Assembly (NCBI RefSeq): GCF_030717845.1
Contig: NZ_JAUZVZ010000003.1
Coordinates: 147,973-211,972 of the forward strand
Length of the DNA stretch: 64,000 nt
Reading direction: 5' to 3'
Origin: Alkalimonas collagenimarina
GTDB taxonomy: Bacteria; Pseudomonadota; Gammaproteobacteria; Enterobacterales; Alteromonadaceae
Of the stretch, positions 1 to 10,025 are shown piece by piece. How positions within the stretch are numbered: the first letter of the stretch is position 1; each line of letters opens with the position of its first letter. Both the position numbers and the translations under genes were made by a program. Under the pieces are notes generated by a model. That model did no database searches, was not told the DNA's origin, and saw only the letters and a program-made list of their open reading frames with translations.

Positions 1-543
1 AGTTCCATCATGAGCCAAACGGCTAGCGACTAGTGATTGGTTGTAAATATGACTCGAGCTGCGCACACAAATACGGCCTCGCCACTCGGCAGCGGTTAAA
101 TCTTGCAAGCTTGCTAACTTGGTTGGGTCCACCCGATCCACTGCATATAAGATAGGACGGGCACGAACGGTTAAACCAAACCAGTAGCCTGCCTCATCAC
201 GAAGATGGGTCGGGATCTGAGCGTTGAGAAAATCTGATTGCAGAGGTTGCAATAACTGTTGCTGCTTTGCCCGGTATAAGCGGCCCACGTCGGTGGTGAT
301 TAATAAATCAGCGGGGCTGTTGCGCCCTTCACTCGCTATCCGAGTGATCAATTCGTCCGCATTGCCGGTGATCAAATTCACCCGGATGCCGGTTTGCTCA
401 CTGAATCGATCCAGTACCGGCTTGATCAACTCCTCCTGACGGGCAGAGTAGACGTTTACTTCAGTCGCCCACGATTCAGCGCTTTGAACCCATGCCACGA
501 TGATCAAGCTACACCATAGAACTACCATTGAACGTATGCTCAT
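1..543 (-). CDS. Fe(3+) ABC transporter periplasmic binding protein, 3' end outside window
   Basis: The reverse strand is open from an ATG at 543 to the window edge, giving 181 codons without a stop. The protein begins with a hydrophobic signal peptide (about residues 1-26, ending near SWA). It continues with EVNVYSARQEELIKPVLDRF and a segment containing GNADELITRIASEG and SPADLLITTD, which is typical of the FbpA/FutA/IdiA ferric-iron binding family. These lipid- or periplasm-located proteins deliver iron to an ABC permease, expected downstream to the left of the window. A Fur-like box covers its promoter, which supports the iron assignment. The C-terminal half, with the conserved tyrosine pair that binds iron, is not visible, so the substrate rests on family similarity and the Fur site. 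Confidence 0.85.
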   Translation of the reverse strand, partial: MSIRSMVVLWCSLIIVAWVQSAESWATEVNVYSARQEELIKPVLDRFSEQTGIRVNLITGNADELITRIASEGRNSPADLLITTDVGRLYRAKQQQLLQPLQSDFLNAQIPTHLRDEAGYWFGLTVRARPILYAVDRVDPTKLASLQDLTAAEWRGRICVRSSSHIYNQSLVASRLAHDGT

Positions 544-854
544 CTTCCCACTCCAGCGACAGCACGCACCATCAGCACGGCTAGTGTACCTATACGAATA
601 AGGCGGCCAGTATAACCCTAATGAGAATTGTTCTCAATAGTATTTATGCTATTGTCTCCCTTAAATATTCCATATCCCTTGCCAAGGTAACGCTCACCGA
701 AGACTGAACGGATCAGCCCATCGATAGCTACATTATCAACAGGCATTCTATCTCTTGTTCTTGAGGAGTTACCGCTGATTTGGTAGCGTGGCTATATAAA
801 TTAAGCCATAATACAATTCGTTATGTATATCACTCACGCTTTAAGGAGCCACAC
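544..854. other. Divergent intergenic region between iron-binding gene and mnhA
   Basis: This 311-base stretch holds the promoter and Fur-like box of the minus-strand iron gene (609-637). The rest is AT-rich and carries no open frame of convincing length. On the plus strand the only clear signal is the Shine-Dalgarno AAGGAG at 843-848 for mnhA. A short inverted repeat TGGCT...AGCCA lies near 789-807. I could not pick a firm promoter for the antiporter operon. Confidence 0.5.
609..637 (-). promoter_or_regulatory. Sigma70 promoter overlapped by Fur-like box
   Basis: On the minus strand TTGAGA (632-637) and TATACT (609-614) are spaced by exactly 17 bases, a near-consensus promoter pointing at the iron-binding gene. 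The palindrome TGAGAATTGTTCTCA at 622-636 overlaps the -35 box and the spacer. It matches the 7-1-7 Fur consensus TGATAATNATTATCA at 11 of 14 defined positions. Repression by Fur with iron is the natural reading. Confidence 0.75.
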
Positions 855-3251
855 ATGATGCTGATAGCGGTGCTGTCATGCTTTATTCTTGCCTGTTTTG
901 CTCCCTGGCTGCACCGCCTTGGTGGCCGCCAAAGTGGTTGGCTATTGTCTGTGCTACCCGCTGCGCTCTTTGTTTATTTTGCCAGCTTATTACCTGAAGT
1001 CAGTCAAGGCGGTCAGCTGCAGTTTGCTTACCCTTGGTTCCCCGGTTTGCAAATCCAACTCAGTTTTCTGGTGGATGGGCTGTCGCTGCTATTTGCCTTA
1101 CTCATCACGGGGATCGGCTTCTTTATTTTGGTGTATGGCGGACGTTATTTAGAAGGGCATCAATCACTCGGCCGTTTTTATATTTTCTTGCTTGGTTTTA
1201 TGGGGTCGATGTTGGGTCTGGTGCTATCAGATAACCTCATCAGTCTATTTGTTTTCTGGGAGCTCACCACCGTCACCTCCTTTATGCTGATTGGCTTTAA
1301 CCATGAGCAAGAAGATGCCAGAAAAAAAGCGCACCAAGGTCTCATGGTGACCGTGATGGGTGGGCTGGCTCTGATGACCGGCTTTATCATGCTGGGTTTA
1401 GCGGCTGGTAGTTTTGAGTTAAGTACCATTCTAGCCAGTGGTACCTTGACGGAACACTCGCTGTATTTGCCGATGCTGCTATTGATTTTGCTAGGCACCT
1501 TTACCAAGTCGGCGCAAACCCCGTTCCATTTTTGGTTGCCCAACGCTATGGCTGCCCCCACGCCAGTATCTGCTTATTTGCACTCTGCAACCATGGTAAA
1601 AGCTGGTGTCTATTTGATGGCACGTCTGCACCCAAGTTTGGGTGGCAGTGAAGCCTGGTTGCTGATCCTTAGTCTATTTGGCGCCGTCACCATGGTGACC
1701 GGTATTTTCCTAGCCAGTCGTGCCACTGGTGTCAAACGTGTGTTGGCCTATTCGACCGTGATGGCACTGGGTACATTAACCATGCTACTGGGGTTGGGTA
1801 CCGAAAAGGCAGCCTTGGCTGCAGTGACCTTTTTATTAGCTCACGCCTTGTACAAAGGTGCGCTCTTTATGATTGCCGGGATTTTGGACCACTCGGCTGG
1901 CGTAAAGGATTTCCGCGATGCCAGTGGTTTGCGTGCCAGCATGCCCATCACTACTGTCGTTGCCATACTGGCTTCGTTATCATTAGCGGGTATCATCCCG
2001 CTGTTTGGTTTTGTCGGTAAAGAGTTGCTGCTAGAGGCGGTGCTTACTGCGTCTATCTGGCAAATCGGCCTGACCATTGCCACCTTGGTGGCGAATATTA
2101 TGGTGGTCTTAGTTGCTGCCATCATGGCCTTGAAACCTTGGTTTGGGCCACAAATTGAAACACCGAAAAAGCCTCATGATCCCAATGTTGCTCTATTAGT
2201 AGGACCAGCACTATTGGCGGTACTTGGTTTGGTCTTTGGCCTGGCACCAGCTCTGGCAGGTAATGGCATCTTAACAGCCGCTGCCTCAGCCGTGTATGGC
2301 CAGCCGGTCACAATTGGCTTATCACTCTGGCATGGCATCAATCTTCCTTTGATGCTGACCATCAGCAGTTTAATTTTCGGTCTGATCATGTATCGTTTTT
2401 GGGCTGGCTGGCGCCATATCACCCGCTTTATGCAGACGGCAGAGAAATTTGGCCCAGAAGTTATTTATGAGCGGCTCATGCTGGGCATGACCACCTTTGC
2501 CAGCTGGCAAACCAAAACCCTGCAGAATGGCTATCTACGTAATTACCTGATCACCACACTTGGCACCGTCATTATCATTGTTGGTTGGGCCTTGTTGCGG
2601 GTTAATCAGCTAGAGCTTGATATCAACTTTAGCGATATTAAAGTGCATGAATTTGCCATTGTCGCTTTACTGATTTTATCAGCTATCATTGCCGTCATGG
2701 TTCGCTCTTTTCTGGCAGCAGTTGCCATGCTCGGCGCGCTGGGCTTTGGTGTTGCTTTGCTGTACGTCTTCTTCAGTGCGGTCGATGTGGGCATTACTCA
2801 GGTACTGGTCGAGACGATTACTGTCTTGCTCTTGGTTCTCGTGCTGTATCGCTTACCCGAGTTCCGTAGCTTGTCTTCCTCGGCTAATCGCATCCGTGAT
2901 GCGATTATTGCCGGCATAACCGGCTTGTTGATGACGGTCTTGATCCTCGCCATTACCAGCGCCCGTCAGCTGGAAGGTATTTCAGATTACTTCCTGCAAA
3001 ACAGTGGCCCGCTCGGTCATGGCCGCAATGTAGTGAATGTGATTCTGGTTGATTTCCGGGCGCTGGATACCTTGGGTGAAATCTTTGTATTAGCACTGGT
3101 GGCTATCGGCGTTTACGCCATGATCCACTTGCGGACAGGTGCATTACCCGTGACCAACTCCGATCGTCGAGCGGCTTTTACCTTTCGTCGCTCACAAAAA
3201 GAAAAAATGAAAGCCGATGAACAAGCGCAGAAAGAAGGAGAAGCATCATGA
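855..3251 (+). CDS. mnhA: Mrp-type Na+/H+ antiporter subunit A
   Basis: Large polytopic membrane subunit of the Mrp (Mnh/Pha) cation/proton antiporter, 798 residues with the ATG at 855. I chose this start because AAGGAG lies six bases upstream; the longer frame from a TTG at 780 adds an unlikely N-terminus. The first ~450 residues resemble NuoL/ND5, with the conserved FWELT glutamate (about residue 136) and lysines in [12 protein letters not shown] (about 208) and TMVKAGVYL (about 239) that belong to the proton path. The C-terminal third is the extra MrpA domain (DUF4040-like helices), so this is a full-length A subunit. It is first of a seven-gene operon with overlapping stop and start codons. 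It exports Na+ in exchange for H+ and supports pH and salt homeostasis. Confidence 0.95.
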   Translation: MMLIAVLSCFILACFAPWLHRLGGRQSGWLLSVLPAALFVYFASLLPEVSQGGQLQFAYPWFPGLQIQLSFLVDGLSLLFALLITGIGFFILVYGGRYLEGHQSLGRFYIFLLGFMGSMLGLVLSDNLISLFVFWELTTVTSFMLIGFNHEQEDARKKAHQGLMVTVMGGLALMTGFIMLGLAAGSFELSTILASGTLTEHSLYLPMLLLILLGTFTKSAQTPFHFWLPNAMAAPTPVSAYLHSATMVKAGVYLMARLHPSLGGSEAWLLILSLFGAVTMVTGIFLASRATGVKRVLAYSTVMALGTLTMLLGLGTEKAALAAVTFLLAHALYKGALFMIAGILDHSAGVKDFRDASGLRASMPITTVVAILASLSLAGIIPLFGFVGKELLLEAVLTASIWQIGLTIATLVANIMVVLVAAIMALKPWFGPQIETPKKPHDPNVALLVGPALLAVLGLVFGLAPALAGNGILTAAASAVYGQPVTIGLSLWHGINLPLMLTISSLIFGLIMYRFWAGWRHITRFMQTAEKFGPEVIYERLMLGMTTFASWQTKTLQNGYLRNYLITTLGTVIIIVGWALLRVNQLELDINFSDIKVHEFAIVALLILSAIIAVMVRSFLAAVAMLGALGFGVALLYVFFSAVDVGITQVLVETITVLLLVLVLYRLPEFRSLSSSANRIRDAIIAGITGLLMTVLILAITSARQLEGISDYFLQNSGPLGHGRNVVNVILVDFRALDTLGEIFVLALVAIGVYAMIHLRTGALPVTNSDRRAAFTFRRSQKEKMKADEQAQKEGEAS

Positions 3252-3691
3252 AACCAAGACGCTTTAATATGCGCTCCTTAATTCTCAATACCGGTAGTAC
3301 ACTTCTACTACCTCTATTGGTGTTGTTTTCGTTGTTTTTGTTGCTGCGGGGACATGATGAACCCGGTGGAGGCTTCATCGGTGGCTTGGTGGCTGCTGCA
3401 GCGGTTGCCTTGAAGTTGTTTGCCGAAGACTACAAAGCAGCCAGAGACATGCTACGAGTCCATCCGTTGCAACTGGTTGGTGTTGGTTTGGTGTTAGCTG
3501 CACTGGCATCACTGCCAGCCCTACTGGTCGGTCAATCGTTTTTTACGGCCCAATGGTGGTTGGTCGATCTGCCTATCTTTGGTGAGCTAAAACTCAGTAC
3601 ACCTTTATTGTTTGATATTGGGGTCTTTCTTGGCGTGATCGGAACTGTATTGACTGTCGTCTTTACATTAGCGGAGGCTGAACATTCATGA
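3248..3691 (+). CDS. mnhB: Mrp-type Na+/H+ antiporter subunit B
   Basis: 147-residue membrane subunit B of the Mrp antiporter. The hallmark stretch [16 protein letters not shown], after the first helix, is diagnostic of MnhB/MrpB. About four transmembrane helices are visible. The ATG overlaps the end of mnhA by four bases (ATGA type), with an AGAAGGAG Shine-Dalgarno just upstream, and the stop overlaps mnhC, so translation is probably coupled. The A subunit here is already full length, so B is a separate gene, as in the seven-gene group 1 operons, rather than fused to A as in six-gene versions. Confidence 0.93.
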   Translation: MKPRRFNMRSLILNTGSTLLLPLLVLFSLFLLLRGHDEPGGGFIGGLVAAAAVALKLFAEDYKAARDMLRVHPLQLVGVGLVLAALASLPALLVGQSFFTAQWWLVDLPIFGELKLSTPLLFDIGVFLGVIGTVLTVVFTLAEAEHS

Positions 3692-4032
3692 CCACCTTAA
3701 TGGCTATTCTTATTGGCACCTTTTACGCCGCGGCGATTTACATGATGTTACGTCGTTCAGTGGTGAAACTGGTGATTGGTTTGATCTTATTATCGAATGC
3801 TGCCAACTTGCTGATTTTTACCGTCGCGGGTCTTGAACGTGGCATTCCGCCTTTAATTCCAAAGGGGCAAGATGTCATAGCAGGGGCCGCAGCCGACCCT
3901 CTGGCTCAGGCGGTCATTTTGACGTCCATCGTCATTGGTTTTGGCGTACTGGCTTTTGCGGTAGTGCTTATTCACCGCGCCTGTGAAGTCGTGCAAACGG
4001 ACGACATGAACGAAATGAAGGGAACCGATTAA
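3688..4032 (+). CDS. mnhC: Mrp-type Na+/H+ antiporter subunit C
   Basis: 114 residues with three transmembrane helices, homologous to NuoK of complex I. The sequence [17 protein letters not shown] is typical of MrpC. The segment [17 protein letters not shown] matches the conserved third-helix entry of the family. Start and stop overlap the neighbouring subunit genes by four and one base. It forms part of the membrane core of the antiporter next to subunit D. Confidence 0.93.
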   Translation: MTTLMAILIGTFYAAAIYMMLRRSVVKLVIGLILLSNAANLLIFTVAGLERGIPPLIPKGQDVIAGAAADPLAQAVILTSIVIGFGVLAFAVVLIHRACEVVQTDDMNEMKGTD

Positions 4033-5534
4033 TGGATCTGGAAGTTTTGGTTGCGCTACCCATTATAATTCCACTGTTGCTTGGTGCTATTTCTCTCACC
4101 GTACTTAGCAATCATAATGCTCAACGCTGGATTGGTGCCGTCGGTACTGCCTTGTTGCTCATCAGCTCTATTGCCTTGCTATTTCAAACGAAAGATCATG
4201 GTATTCAGGTGCTTGAAGTCGGCTCCTGGCCTGCCCCCTTTGGCATTGTCCTGGTATCCGATATGCTTGGCGCCATTATGGTGGTGTTGGCCTGTATCAC
4301 CGGCTTTGCGACCGCACTCTATAGTTTAAAAACGGTACGAAAGCGCTTTGAACGCTTTGGCTACTACCCACTGCTGCACTTACTTCTGGCTGGTGTAAAT
4401 GGGGCCTTTTTAACCGGTGATATCTTTAACCTTTATGTCTGGTTTGAGGTATTGCTGGTCGCATCGTTTGCATTGCTTATCTTAGGTGGTGAGCGTGCTC
4501 AGATGGAAGGTGCCATCAAGTACGTCACCTTGAACTTGCTGTCTTCGGCGCTGTTTCTTACGGCGATTGGTCTGACCTATGGCTTGGTTGGGACACTCAA
4601 TATGGCCGATATCGCGGTTAAACTTGGCAGTGTTGATGATCAGAAAATGGTCACTGTGATTGGCAGTTTGTTCTTAATCGCTTTTGCCATTAAAGCAGCC
4701 GCCTTCCCATTATTTTTCTGGCTACCGGCGTCCTATCATACACCTCAAGTGGCAGTGTCAGCTATCTTCGCTGGCTTGCTCACTAAAGTTGGCGTTTATG
4801 CATTGTACCGGGTGTTCACGCTTATTTTTACCGCAGATACTGGCTTTACCCATGAAATTTTATTGTGGATAGCCATCCTAACCATGCTGACTGGCGTGCT
4901 CGGTGCGGCAGCTCAATTTGAAATCCGCCGGATCCTAAGCTTTCATATTATCAGCCAGATTGGCTATATGATTTTAGGGTTAGCTTTATTCACCCCGCTG
5001 GCCATCATTGGGGGCGTGTTTTATATCATGCACCACATTATTGTGAAGGCGAATCTGTTCTTAGTTGCAGGCTTAATTTATCGTTTACGTGGTAGTTTTG
5101 AGCTGAAAAAGCTCGGTGGGCTGTATAAAGATCACCCGGGGTTGGCCATACTCTTTTTAATCCCTGCTCTATCACTGGCTGGGGTTCCGCCTCTATCCGG
5201 TTTTTTCGCTAAATTTATTCTGATTAAAGCTGGTGTTGAAGCCTCGGCCTGGTGGGCAGTAGGTGTTGCTTTGCTGGTCGGCCTATTAACGCTGTTCTCT
5301 ATGATCAAAATATGGAATGAAGCGTTTTGGAAAGGCACACCAGAACCTGCGCCTGCCATACCAGCACCAACTCGTAACGCTTTGTTATACTGGACCATAG
5401 GGATATTGGCTGCCATGACGGTGGCGATTGGTATCTTTGCTCAGCCTATCTACGTCATGGCAGAAATGGCAGCCCATCAGTTACTTAACCCAAGTATTTA
5501 CATTGAAGCGGTGCTAGGAGGTCAAACACCATGA
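4032..5534 (+). CDS. mnhD: Mrp-type Na+/H+ antiporter subunit D
   Basis: 500-residue polytopic protein homologous to NuoM/NuoN and the second antiporter-like subunit of Mrp. It has the conserved glutamate in [15 protein letters not shown] (about residue 137) and the lysine-bearing helices [15 protein letters not shown] and [11 protein letters not shown]. Fourteen or so transmembrane helices are expected, and the length is normal for the family. The start codon shares a base with the mnhC stop, and the 3' end overlaps mnhE by four bases. It works with subunit A in ion translocation. Confidence 0.95.
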   Translation: MDLEVLVALPIIIPLLLGAISLTVLSNHNAQRWIGAVGTALLLISSIALLFQTKDHGIQVLEVGSWPAPFGIVLVSDMLGAIMVVLACITGFATALYSLKTVRKRFERFGYYPLLHLLLAGVNGAFLTGDIFNLYVWFEVLLVASFALLILGGERAQMEGAIKYVTLNLLSSALFLTAIGLTYGLVGTLNMADIAVKLGSVDDQKMVTVIGSLFLIAFAIKAAAFPLFFWLPASYHTPQVAVSAIFAGLLTKVGVYALYRVFTLIFTADTGFTHEILLWIAILTMLTGVLGAAAQFEIRRILSFHIISQIGYMILGLALFTPLAIIGGVFYIMHHIIVKANLFLVAGLIYRLRGSFELKKLGGLYKDHPGLAILFLIPALSLAGVPPLSGFFAKFILIKAGVEASAWWAVGVALLVGLLTLFSMIKIWNEAFWKGTPEPAPAIPAPTRNALLYWTIGILAAMTVAIGIFAQPIYVMAEMAAHQLLNPSIYIEAVLGGQTP

Positions 5535-6004
5535 ATGTGTTGCTATCCAATCTGGTTTTAGCACTGATTTGGGCCGCGCTGACCGATACCATGAATGCTG
5601 GTGGTATCGTCATAGGCTTCTTTATTGCCTATCTGGTATTAATTCTGGTGTTCCGTCAGCACCCTGATGTTCGACAGTATCGCTTACGGGTTCCCCGGAT
5701 GTTTAGCTTTGTGGTGTTCTTCACCAAAGAGCTGGTCATGGCAAACTTAAAAGTCGCCTACGATGTACTGACCCCGATTCACCTGATGAAGCCCGGTGTC
5801 ATCGCGATGCCATTGCGTGCAGAAAGTGACATGGAAATCAGTATGCTGGCCAATGCCATCTCCTTAACGCCGGGTTCGCTCAGCCTTGATGTCTCCTCTG
5901 ATCGAAAAGTCCTGTATGTCCACGTGATGTATCTGGATAATGAGGAAGAGGTGATGAATGAATTGAAACGTCTCGAAACCAAAATTCTGCGAGTAATGCG
6001 ATGA
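5531..6004 (+). CDS. mnhE: Mrp-type Na+/H+ antiporter subunit E
   Basis: 157-residue subunit E with two N-terminal membrane helices followed by a cytoplasmic alpha/beta domain. The segment [14 protein letters not shown] is the signature of MrpE. The gene overlaps mnhD (AGGAGG lies just before the ATG, within mnhD) and mnhF. MrpE has no complex I counterpart and is needed for full antiport activity in studied systems. Confidence 0.92.
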   Translation: MNVLLSNLVLALIWAALTDTMNAGGIVIGFFIAYLVLILVFRQHPDVRQYRLRVPRMFSFVVFFTKELVMANLKVAYDVLTPIHLMKPGVIAMPLRAESDMEISMLANAISLTPGSLSLDVSSDRKVLYVHVMYLDNEEEVMNELKRLETKILRVMR

Positions 6005-6285
6005 GTCCTATTCTTGATTACACCTTATGGGTTTGCTTTGCGGTCTTGAGTGTGGCCTTATTCTTTGCGCTTTGGCGTTTGTTTAAGGGGCCGACCTTAC
6101 CCGACCGAGTGGTGGCACTGGAGTTGATTGCCTCCATGACGGTCGGCATTATCGGCCTTTATGCTATTCGTACCGGGCGGGATGCATTTATTGATGTGGC
6201 CATGGTCCTCGCCATAACCGCGTTCTTATCGGCCATCGGTTTTGCGCGTTATCTGGAAAAAGGGAGTCACCGCGATGATCACTGA
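6001..6285 (+). CDS. mnhF: Mrp-type Na+/H+ antiporter subunit F
   Basis: 94-residue subunit F with three predicted membrane helices. The motif GPTLPDRVVALELI, after the first helix, identifies MrpF/PhaF. The ATG overlaps the mnhE stop by four bases, and the gene end overlaps mnhG by eleven bases. Length and helix pattern are normal. It is one of the small subunits that assemble with E and G at one end of the antiporter complex. Confidence 0.92.
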   Translation: MSPILDYTLWVCFAVLSVALFFALWRLFKGPTLPDRVVALELIASMTVGIIGLYAIRTGRDAFIDVAMVLAITAFLSAIGFARYLEKGSHRDDH

Positions 6286-6673
6286 TATTCTGGCCGCCCT
6301 TTTTGTGCTTGCTGGCAGCTTCTTTATGCTGGTTGCTTCCCTTGGTGTCTTTCGTATGCCCGACTTACTGACACGGATGCATGCGACCACCAAATCTGGT
6401 GTACTGGGCGCAGGCCTCATTATGTGTGGTGTGATGCTGTTCTTTATAGATAGCAGCGTGACCTTAAAAGCTCTGGCGGTGATGGCCTTTACCACCCTGA
6501 CCTCACCTATTGCTGCTCACGCCATTGGACGGGCTGGTTATTTTATTGGTGTTCCGTTATGGCATAAGACCATCAAAGATGAACTGCATGGTCGTTATGA
6601 TGAAGAAACTCATGTACTCCACAGCTCAGCAGCACAGAAAGAAGCTCAAGAAGAGAACAGCAGCCAGAATTAA
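6275..6673 (+). CDS. mnhG: Mrp-type Na+/H+ antiporter subunit G
   Basis: 132-residue subunit G, starting at the ATG at 6275 with AAAAGGGAG about ten bases upstream; the frame is open further upstream but that part overlaps mnhF without similarity to the family. It shows the MrpG pattern: a first helix, then [20 protein letters not shown], then two more helices including [14 protein letters not shown]. The C-terminal tail is charged. It ends the operon and overlaps the convergent mgsA stop within a shared TTAA. Confidence 0.92.
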   Translation: MITDILAALFVLAGSFFMLVASLGVFRMPDLLTRMHATTKSGVLGAGLIMCGVMLFFIDSSVTLKALAVMAFTTLTSPIAAHAIGRAGYFIGVPLWHKTIKDELHGRYDEETHVLHSSAAQKEAQEENSSQN

Positions 6674-7101
6674 TCTGGCTGCAGACGATTTTGATAACTG
6701 GAAAAATCAGGCACAGTGCGTTGGTAATCCTGCTGCAGTAGTGTGGAATGCACAATAAAGTCTGCCGTCGCCTGATTGCAGGCGACCGGTATATTCCATA
6801 CCACCGCCAGCCGAATGAGCGCCTTGACATCTGGGTCATGTGGCTGTGAGCTCAACGGGTCCCAAAAAAATACCAACCAATCGACCTTTTGCTCCGCAAT
6901 CAGCGCACCAATTTGTTGATCGCCACCCAAAGGTCCGCTCGCCAAACAGTGTACTTTTCTACCCAATTGTTTGGTTAGCAAGGAACCGGTTGTACCCGTG
7001 GCATACAATTCTTTATCCGCAAAAAAGTCGGCGTGAGCCTTAACCCACTCCAAGAGCGCTTGTTTCTTTCCATCGTGAGCAACCAGGGCTATTGTCTTCA
7101 A
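6670..7101 (-). CDS. mgsA: Methylglyoxal synthase
   Basis: 143-residue enzyme converting dihydroxyacetone phosphate to methylglyoxal and phosphate, a cytoplasmic bypass of lower glycolysis. The catalytic aspartate is Asp61 in [13 protein letters not shown], and His88 and Asp91 lie in PHDPDVKAL; His9 in ALVAHD is also conserved. Compared with the E. coli enzyme the N-terminus is ten residues shorter. The start is a TTG at 7101 preceded by AAAGGAGAT, which fits the conserved N-terminus. The gene is monocistronic here and converges on mnhG, sharing a TTAA for both stop codons. Confidence 0.95.
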   Translation of the reverse strand: MKTIALVAHDGKKQALLEWVKAHADFFADKELYATGTTGSLLTKQLGRKVHCLASGPLGGDQQIGALIAEQKVDWLVFFWDPLSSQPHDPDVKALIRLAVVWNIPVACNQATADFIVHSTLLQQDYQRTVPDFSSYQNRLQPD

Positions 7102-7216
7102 TGTAATCTCCTTTGCGCAAAATGTAACCTTAAAGTTAAACTAATGACAGTATTTCACAGAAAGTTACAGTCGGATCAGTTACGCTTTCGCTATTCTTAC
7201 TAATCAACTGCTGCCC

Positions 7217-8251
7217 ATGACACCCTGGCTAAGTATTTTAATTCCAGCTTATAAAGTGGCTGACTATTTACATGACTGCCTTCACTCCATCATGCCGCAA
7301 TTAGATGACGGCTGTGAAGTTATTATTTTAGACGATGACTCGCCAGATAACTGCTATCCCATCATGTGCAGTTGGCAACAGCGTTACCCCAAGCAACTCA
7401 CTCTGCTCAAACACACCCACAATAAGGGGCTAAGTGCAGCGCGCAATACAATGCTACAGCGTGCCAGTGGCCGCTATTTGTGGTTTTTTGATTCCGATGA
7501 TGTCATGACCGCCGGCGCCATTCATGAACTTAAGTCGATCATCACGCAGCAAGCACCAGATTTAATTCTCTGTGATTTTGAGCTGCTCAGAGCCAAACGT
7601 AGCCTAAAGCACTATCTGCGTGGTGAGCATCATCGCAGCAGCTTTCATGGGCCCTGCCAGCAACTTAGTACAGATAAAGAAGGCCTAATTGCCGGTCTGT
7701 TCTCTGCCGGACAAATGCATATCTGGTCCAAAATATCAAAGCGGTCGCTATGGCAGAATGATCTCCACTTTCCGGTCGATCGCTATTTTGAAGACATCAG
7801 TGTGACACCACGATTAGCTCTGACTGCAAAGCACTATTACTACCAACCCAGCCCTTGGGTTCAGTATCGTCAGCGACCCAACAGTATTTTATCGAATAAA
7901 TCGCCGGCCATGCAGTACAAAAAAAGTATCGATCTAGCAGAAGCATTACTTGGCTTTGATGCATTACTTCATCAGCAATTACCTAGCCGTCAGGCCAAGA
8001 CCAACTTTTATATCAGCTACTTTTGTGCGCGAAACTTTATAGGTGCCTGTAAAACCTTACAAAGCAGCCAACCTAAAACCAGCGCTCTGCTCAAAGAGTA
8101 TCTAACAGCATTCAAAGCATCCAGTACTATGCCGATACCGTGGTTACTGCTGATGTGTTGCCTGCATGGCTGGCCTATCCGTGCTGTAAAAATTGGCTAT
8201 TGGTTGCACAAAGCTCAGTTATCCTCACGCAGCACAGCCTTACAGTACTAG
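7217..8251 (+). CDS. Family 2 glycosyltransferase
   Basis: 344-residue GT-A fold glycosyltransferase. The N-terminal LSILIPAYKVADYL nucleotide-sugar binding start, ILDDDSPD, NKGLSAARNTML and FFDSDD (residues about 91-95, the metal-binding DXD) are all present, so the catalytic domain is intact. The C-terminal ~130 residues are less conserved and contain a tryptophan-rich segment near the end. The cytoplasmic enzyme probably adds a sugar to a surface polysaccharide or LPS core, but donor and acceptor cannot be read from sequence. It stands alone between mgsA and ilvC, not in a polysaccharide cluster. Confidence 0.85.
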   Translation: MTPWLSILIPAYKVADYLHDCLHSIMPQLDDGCEVIILDDDSPDNCYPIMCSWQQRYPKQLTLLKHTHNKGLSAARNTMLQRASGRYLWFFDSDDVMTAGAIHELKSIITQQAPDLILCDFELLRAKRSLKHYLRGEHHRSSFHGPCQQLSTDKEGLIAGLFSAGQMHIWSKISKRSLWQNDLHFPVDRYFEDISVTPRLALTAKHYYYQPSPWVQYRQRPNSILSNKSPAMQYKKSIDLAEALLGFDALLHQQLPSRQAKTNFYISYFCARNFIGACKTLQSSQPKTSALLKEYLTAFKASSTMPIPWLLLMCCLHGWPIRAVKIGYWLHKAQLSSRSTALQY

Positions 8252-8253
8252 GC

Positions 8254-8280
8254 AAAAAAAAAAGCCCTGCAAAGCAGGGC
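8254..8280 (-). terminator. Rho-independent terminator of ilvC
   Basis: On the minus strand GCCCTGC-TTT-GCAGGGC (7-bp stem, 8264-8280) is followed by ten T residues. It sits 110 bases after the ilvC stop. On the plus strand there is no T run, so it is not a good terminator for the glycosyltransferase. Confidence 0.85.
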
Positions 8281-8390
8281 AAACAACCAAGGTCCACGTA
8301 TAACATCGTTATTGGTCCGGTGTTAGCTGAGCTTTTGGCTTCGTGCTAACGACCGTTGACCACATCATTCGGGGGTAACTCAACTGAGTA

Positions 8391-9875
8391 TTACTGCTCA
8401 GTTTCTACAATTTTTTTCATTGCGGTCATGTAACCACGTAATGTTTTGCCAACTATCTCCACTGGGTGATTACGAATCGCTTCGTTGATGGCAATCAACT
8501 CAAGATTATCAACACCTTGTTGCGGAGCACTCAAACCTTTGCCAACCAACTCGCTGCTTAAGCTATTAACCGTATCCCGTAATAACGGCACAGCAGCATT
8601 GGCGAACAAGTAATTGCCATACTCAGCAGTATCAGAAATCACCACATTCATTTCATACAAGCGCTTACGAGCGATGGTATTGGCAATTAATGGTGTTTCA
8701 TGCAGCGACTCGTAATACGCCGACTCAGCGATAATACCGGCATCAACCATGGTCTCAAACGCCAGCTCAACACCAGCTTTGACCATAGAGACCAACAAGA
8801 TGCCGCGATCAAAATAACTTTGTTCGGCAATTTGCTCTGATGACTCAGGTGCCTGCTCAAAGCTGGTTTGCTTGGTTTCTTCGCGCCAGCGTAGCAAGTT
8901 TGCATCATCCTTGGCCCAGTCAGCCATCATGGTACTGGAGAACTCACCACTGATAATGTCGTCCATGTGTTGCTCGAACAAAGGGCGCAGTTGCTGCTTC
9001 AATTGCTCAGCTAACCGGTATGCTTTCACTTTCGCGGGGTTCGGTAAACGATCCATCATGTGGGTAATGCCACCATGCTTCAACGCCTCGGTGATCACTT
9101 CCCACCCCTGCTGGATCAGTTTAGCCGCATAACCGGCTTCGATACCGTCAGCCACCATGCGTTCATGCGCCAGAATAGAACCCGTTTGCAACATGCCACA
9201 CAGAATGGTTTGCTCGCCCATCAAATCAGATTTTACTTCCGCGATGAACGATGAATGCAGAACTCCTGCTCTATCGCCACCAGTCGCTGAGGCATAGGCT
9301 TTTGCAATCGTCAGCCCCTGACCTTTTGGATCATTCTCCGGATGTACAGCCAACAAGGTAGGCACACCAAAACCACGCTTGTACTCTTCGCGAACTTCGG
9401 TACCCGGACACTTTGGCGCCACCATGATGACGGTAATATCGGGGCGGATTTGCTTGCCTTCCTCAACAATATTAAAACCATGCGAGTAAGCTAAGGTCGC
9501 ACCCTGCTTCATTAGCGGCATCACTGCATCTACTACAGCACTGTGTTGCTTGTCAGGTGTCAGGTTTAATACCAAATCCGCTTGTGGGATCAGCTCCTGA
9601 TAAGTACCTACTTTAAAGTTATTGCTGGTTGCCTTTACAAAAGACGCGCGTTTTTGTGCGATCGCTTCTTCACGCAGGGCATAGCTGATGTTCAAACCAG
9701 AATCACGCATGTTCAGGCCTTGGTTTAGCCCTTGAGCACCGCAGCCGACAATTACGATAGTCCATTCTTTAATGGCATTGCAGCCATCCGCAAATTCACT
9801 TTTGTCCATAAACCGGCATTGTTTCAGCTGAGTCAGCTGCTGCCGTAAGTTTAAACTGTTAAAATAATTGCTCAT
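8391..9875 (-). CDS. ilvC: Ketol-acid reductoisomerase, class II
   Basis: Second step of isoleucine and valine synthesis: NADPH-dependent isomerisation and reduction of acetolactate or acetohydroxybutyrate, Mg2+-dependent, cytoplasmic. 494 residues is the long (class II) form found in enterobacteria and plants. The nucleotide loop [13 protein letters not shown] is at about residues 41-53. The start at 9875 gives [14 protein letters not shown], matching the E. coli N-terminus; the frame is open 27 codons further upstream but that part has no family similarity. The gene diverges from ilvY across 150 bases, the classical arrangement in which IlvY activates ilvC when substrate accumulates. Confidence 0.97.
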   Translation of the reverse strand: MSNYFNSLNLRQQLTQLKQCRFMDKSEFADGCNAIKEWTIVIVGCGAQGLNQGLNMRDSGLNISYALREEAIAQKRASFVKATSNNFKVGTYQELIPQADLVLNLTPDKQHSAVVDAVMPLMKQGATLAYSHGFNIVEEGKQIRPDITVIMVAPKCPGTEVREEYKRGFGVPTLLAVHPENDPKGQGLTIAKAYASATGGDRAGVLHSSFIAEVKSDLMGEQTILCGMLQTGSILAHERMVADGIEAGYAAKLIQQGWEVITEALKHGGITHMMDRLPNPAKVKAYRLAEQLKQQLRPLFEQHMDDIISGEFSSTMMADWAKDDANLLRWREETKQTSFEQAPESSEQIAEQSYFDRGILLVSMVKAGVELAFETMVDAGIIAESAYYESLHETPLIANTIARKRLYEMNVVISDTAEYGNYLFANAAVPLLRDTVNSLSSELVGKGLSAPQQGVDNLELIAINEAIRNHPVEIVGKTLRGYMTAMKKIVETEQ

Positions 9876-9978
9876 GCTACATCTCTGAATACTTGTACGC
9901 GAACCAGCCGTTCTGATCGTTGCAACATCACGTTGCTGCGTTAATGAAATCATCATACGACACTGTACTTATTGCATG

Positions 9979-10010
9979 AAGTGATATATTTTCAATTCTG
10001 TATTTCACTT
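9979..10010. promoter_or_regulatory. Probable IlvY operator between ilvC and ilvY
   Basis: An interrupted inverted repeat has arms AAGTGATATA (9979-9988) and TATTTCACTT (10001-10010). It lies 15 bases from the ilvY start and about 100 bases from ilvC, and resembles a LysR-type binding site. The position supports IlvY autoregulation and ilvC activation (inference from the known divergent pair). Confidence 0.6.
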
Positions 10011-10025
10011 TATGAAACTTAAGCT

